A DNA stretch of 64,000 nucleotides, from positions 1 to 64,000 of the forward strand of contig NZ_JMIB01000026.1 in assembly GCF_000695255.1 (NCBI RefSeq), read 5' to 3'. Source of the DNA: Photobacterium galatheae. GTDB taxonomy: Bacteria > Pseudomonadota > Gammaproteobacteria > Enterobacterales > Vibrionaceae. The translations under genes and the position numbers were made by a program. The notes beneath the pieces were generated by a model. That model did not search any database and was not told the origin of the DNA. It saw only the letters and a list, made by a program, of their open reading frames with translations. Below are positions 62,501-64,000 of this stretch, in pieces (within the stretch, counting starts at the first letter, position 1; every line of letters starts with the position of its first letter).

Positions 62501-64000
62501 AATTACATTTCTGGTGCATTCAATCGGGTTTTTCCTGTTCAGACAAAATTGTTTGAACAAGGAGATGAAAGTCTTTTTGTTGAATTTGCAAATAACTTTT
62601 CCATTATCAAGGGTGCGATAAGAGAAGATAATATTGGGTTTTGCAGGCTGCTCATTGCTGATCCGAATAGTGAAAATTGGAAGACTTATCATGATTGGTT
62701 AGGCAAAAATAGATCGAACCGTATTTCACCATATCATAAAGTAAAGCTGCAATTAGTCTTAAACACGAAATACGACCAGGTGATGGCAGTTAAACTTGGA
62801 TATGATCGAATTGATGGTTTGTGGAATTTAGATGGCCCATCTTATGAAGCATTAATATATCCAATGAAGATTACTGATTTTACTTGCGATCCAGGTGGTG
62901 AGTTAGCAGAATACTTTGAAAAACAACAATCTGAAACGCTTTCATCTGTAGAGTTTACACCATTTTATAATTTTGGTGAGGCTAAAATATTTGGCATCAA
63001 GCCTCTGACTTCTAAAGGAAGGATTATCTTTAATGAGTTTATTCATGATTTAAAAGAATCTGCGACTAAAACTTTTCATTATTATAATAAGCTGATGCTG
63101 TCTTTAGATATTCTTGAAGAAGATAAGGAAGTCAGTGATTTTGAACGCTATGTAAATGAAGGTGGTTTCCGCTCAATGAAGTATCGCTTATGGATTAGTG
63201 ATAGTGACGGGGATTTTAAAATGTACCTGCCGAAATGGTTTAGTGATCAAAAGTATGGGACGAAGATCATTAGACTTTTGAATAAGGATATTAAAGTTGG
63301 AGTGCATTCTGAGAATAAATCTGAGGTTACCGTTTATAGGAGATTCGGTGAGAAGGCGTTACATTTAAGAGAGAAAGATACGCTTCATGAATTATTTACC
63401 TTGACCACAGATACGAAAAATTCTCAGCCAGTTCCGATTATTGAGGATATTTCAACTTACGTAGTCGGAATTAAGTCAAAAGAAACTGGCTTGAATATGT
63501 TTACGAAATCTGGAAAATTAAATGATTTTTATTTAAGTAAGCATAGACTTGCTGACAGGAGTTCCTTTGCAGATCTCACCCCAATAGATGAAAACCCTAC
63601 ATCAATATTTGTCATGTTTTTGGCAGAGAAAGATAATATTGAGCATTACAAAACAACTAATCTTGCATGGGACAAACTGGATATGTCTTTACAGTTGATT
63701 CTTGGTATGGATGATGCGGTATTCTCAGCAGAGAAAATAAATCATGGTCCAAGTTTTAGAACAGCATTATGTTTCCAAGGGAAATTATCTTTTAGTGAAT
63801 ATTATGAAAATATGAATAAATCTCATGGGACTAACTATGAAGTTTGGCGTTGGGAAGATGAAATATCTGATGGTGGTAAAGTTCATTATAGTGATGAATT
63901 ACAGAGTTTTGTGAAAGATGCGATGGACAAAATTAAATCAGAGTCAGATGATTTAGATGAAAGTAAAATTTATACAATGTACGCCATGGAAGTACCTTTA
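59525..64000 (+). CDS. Giant T6SS-linked protein with OmpA domain, candidate effector (3' end beyond window)
   Basis: An uninterrupted frame of 1492 codons runs off the window end. The start ATG 59525 follows AGGAAGTG. There is no signal peptide. Residues about 613-727 form an OmpA C-terminal-type peptidoglycan-binding domain. They contain VLFHFNSRKREL, EIEGHACQVSSDAINMRVSK, ERAENAKALF and the closing NRRVVIKIY. Flanking regions are long and mostly helical, with a hydrophobic stretch FIPVLAPFARGLMLASA soon after the OmpA domain. A cytoplasmically made protein with a wall-binding domain, encoded in a T6SS locus, suggests delivery into the target periplasm. AT-rich composition and frequent AAT, ATA and AGA codons set it apart from the tss genes. 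Confidence 0.65.
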   Translation, partial: MLVEMCLAPNYYIFSAYFNKFHNHKTQLDEYPDWHDISDLREESELKNIRPLQLVPVVSLDDNGQHELWATDSNYRLCSLRHGSQGKEGESDKNYSILAHSNPIHSLSDENYKLKFPPLPMLAKLTQGGTSYEDLCENIKKISKKVNQKDLSYKLTTISLDQLAEPFEAKINGGLTNEQEKYNAWLMEVKEKGEPLKGFILPTVSTLVVVFSHADYQNAIVSLHSYDEFGKDKFDDKLISRANVFKSKEGDEDSKPCAIFHLSPDEIDDGLYTISVKVNSETVGKSDIPNLFVKSNIKYESNGLKKEYSYELREYIKFNSDSPLGKLAIVNGDMISLEETLIYQFPQYLNGMKRYLSNDKGAEGASSPTLNSLSTLKSIRDASVQFGVDSLIGGLQGQYIEAGKQAALNSVSQVFWDSVNNDMPEALRATGELYHGIFTVKDAWEHYSKIFNNNLTYAERGLGARALFSEKVLNISQGKEFLQGFVNDFEHKDFRSLSGRVAETWNGGLSGLADNGLNFISTAQSMKSLYDNYQNLIDAEKKTENARKDLSTIAGDYLDKIPVYRENVFQDAKKINEALACAKEKIADSSKSNEDQAEAQDQVELMTDEGGTGIKVLFHFNSRKRELDENKGVIDVLVEALKSERKLRIEIEGHACQVSSDAINMRVSKERAENAKALFPEELHQFITVRAYGESAPIYIPDDPKDIRRDNPKLAVNRRVVIKIYLVSLDVVYSPSRFGYQAMERYRLSSLDAMKNEDDAETALQLAILDSFLNVAQFIPVLAPFARGLMLASASGDVVKSALTVLDETLFDHNIKEYFKNVEKINSLVNLSRLNMEMLREIKDININLNQSHSTYEDVEKFLKDKKTNKELLKRFKLRAFALNGLMQMLAWIKFNCDEINQESLEKYKVREYLSNYIFSDDWKLNAMTQNLGLAWINGIRFGDMDDGKVKELENIRYDVYNYASELQKNNSLSVYVAPLPIDNKICIRPPDNYISGAFNRVFPVQTKLFEQGDESLFVEFANNFSIIKGAIREDNIGFCRLLIADPNSENWKTYHDWLGKNRSNRISPYHKVKLQLVLNTKYDQVMAVKLGYDRIDGLWNLDGPSYEALIYPMKITDFTCDPGGELAEYFEKQQSETLSSVEFTPFYNFGEAKIFGIKPLTSKGRIIFNEFIHDLKESATKTFHYYNKLMLSLDILEEDKEVSDFERYVNEGGFRSMKYRLWISDSDGDFKMYLPKWFSDQKYGTKIIRLLNKDIKVGVHSENKSEVTVYRRFGEKALHLREKDTLHELFTLTTDTKNSQPVPIIEDISTYVVGIKSKETGLNMFTKSGKLNDFYLSKHRLADRSSFADLTPIDENPTSIFVMFLAEKDNIEHYKTTNLAWDKLDMSLQLILGMDDAVFSAEKINHGPSFRTALCFQGKLSFSEYYENMNKSHGTNYEVWRWEDEISDGGKVHYSDELQSFVKDAMDKIKSESDDLDESKIYTMYAMEVPL

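Overview
The window is chromosomal DNA of a marine gammaproteobacterium, most likely Vibrionaceae (Vibrio, Photobacterium or Grimontia type). The reasons are protein style, a VpsT-like regulator, a GbpA-like AA10 protein and a type VI secretion (T6SS) layout that, as I remember it, resembles Vibrio parahaemolyticus T6SS1. The species cannot be fixed by reading alone.

Layout. 1-57: the 3' end of a tRNA-Ser and a terminator. 179-1501: a TTC38-type TPR protein. 1998-8901: a LuxR/VpsT-type regulator followed by a chaperone-usher pilus locus (two small putative subunits, an intercistronic terminator, two chaperones, usher, distal subunit). 9303-11878: ordinary metabolic and stress genes (BBE-type FAD oxidoreductase, DUF3429 membrane protein, Ohr). 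12395-58366 and onwards: one large T6SS locus. It begins with kinase-tssA-tssB-tssC-tssE-tssF-tssG (+). A minus-strand operon vasL-like/tssM/Lrp-type regulator follows. Next come an outer-membrane barrel gene, fha-tssJ-tssK-tssL (+), an SPFH protein, a 2586-residue Ig-like lipoprotein and a signal-less AA10 (LPMO-fold) protein. Then come clpV-vasH (-), hcp1, a broken and an intact copy of an unknown gene, hcp2, vgrG, DUF6484, a helical accessory protein, DUF2169 and a thiolase-like protein. Last is an AT-rich module: a MIX-like protein, a beta-propeller-like lipoprotein and a giant ORF with an OmpA domain that runs off the window end.

How it fits together. TssJ/L/M form the envelope complex, TssK/F/G/E the baseplate, TssA caps the growing sheath, TssB/C form the sheath, Hcp/VgrG the tube and tip, and ClpV recycles the sheath. 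The kinase and FHA protein suggest phospho-control. VasH is a sigma-54 activator, and both hcp genes carry textbook sigma-54 promoters (TGGCAT-N5-TTGCW) with a shared 20-nt element about 100 bp upstream. This closes the loop from regulator to tube subunit.

Most interesting: (1) a complete LPMO copper-site signature (His15, His124, Phe202) in a protein with no signal peptide, inside the T6SS locus; (2) the terminal MIX-like / lipoprotein / OmpA-domain set, which looks like a two-protein periplasm-targeting effector module with a lipoprotein immunity candidate; (3) a giant surface lipoprotein of mosaic composition embedded in the secretion locus; (4) duplicated hcp units with a decayed gene copy between them. 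No PAAR gene, CRISPR array, insertion sequence or rRNA gene was seen.
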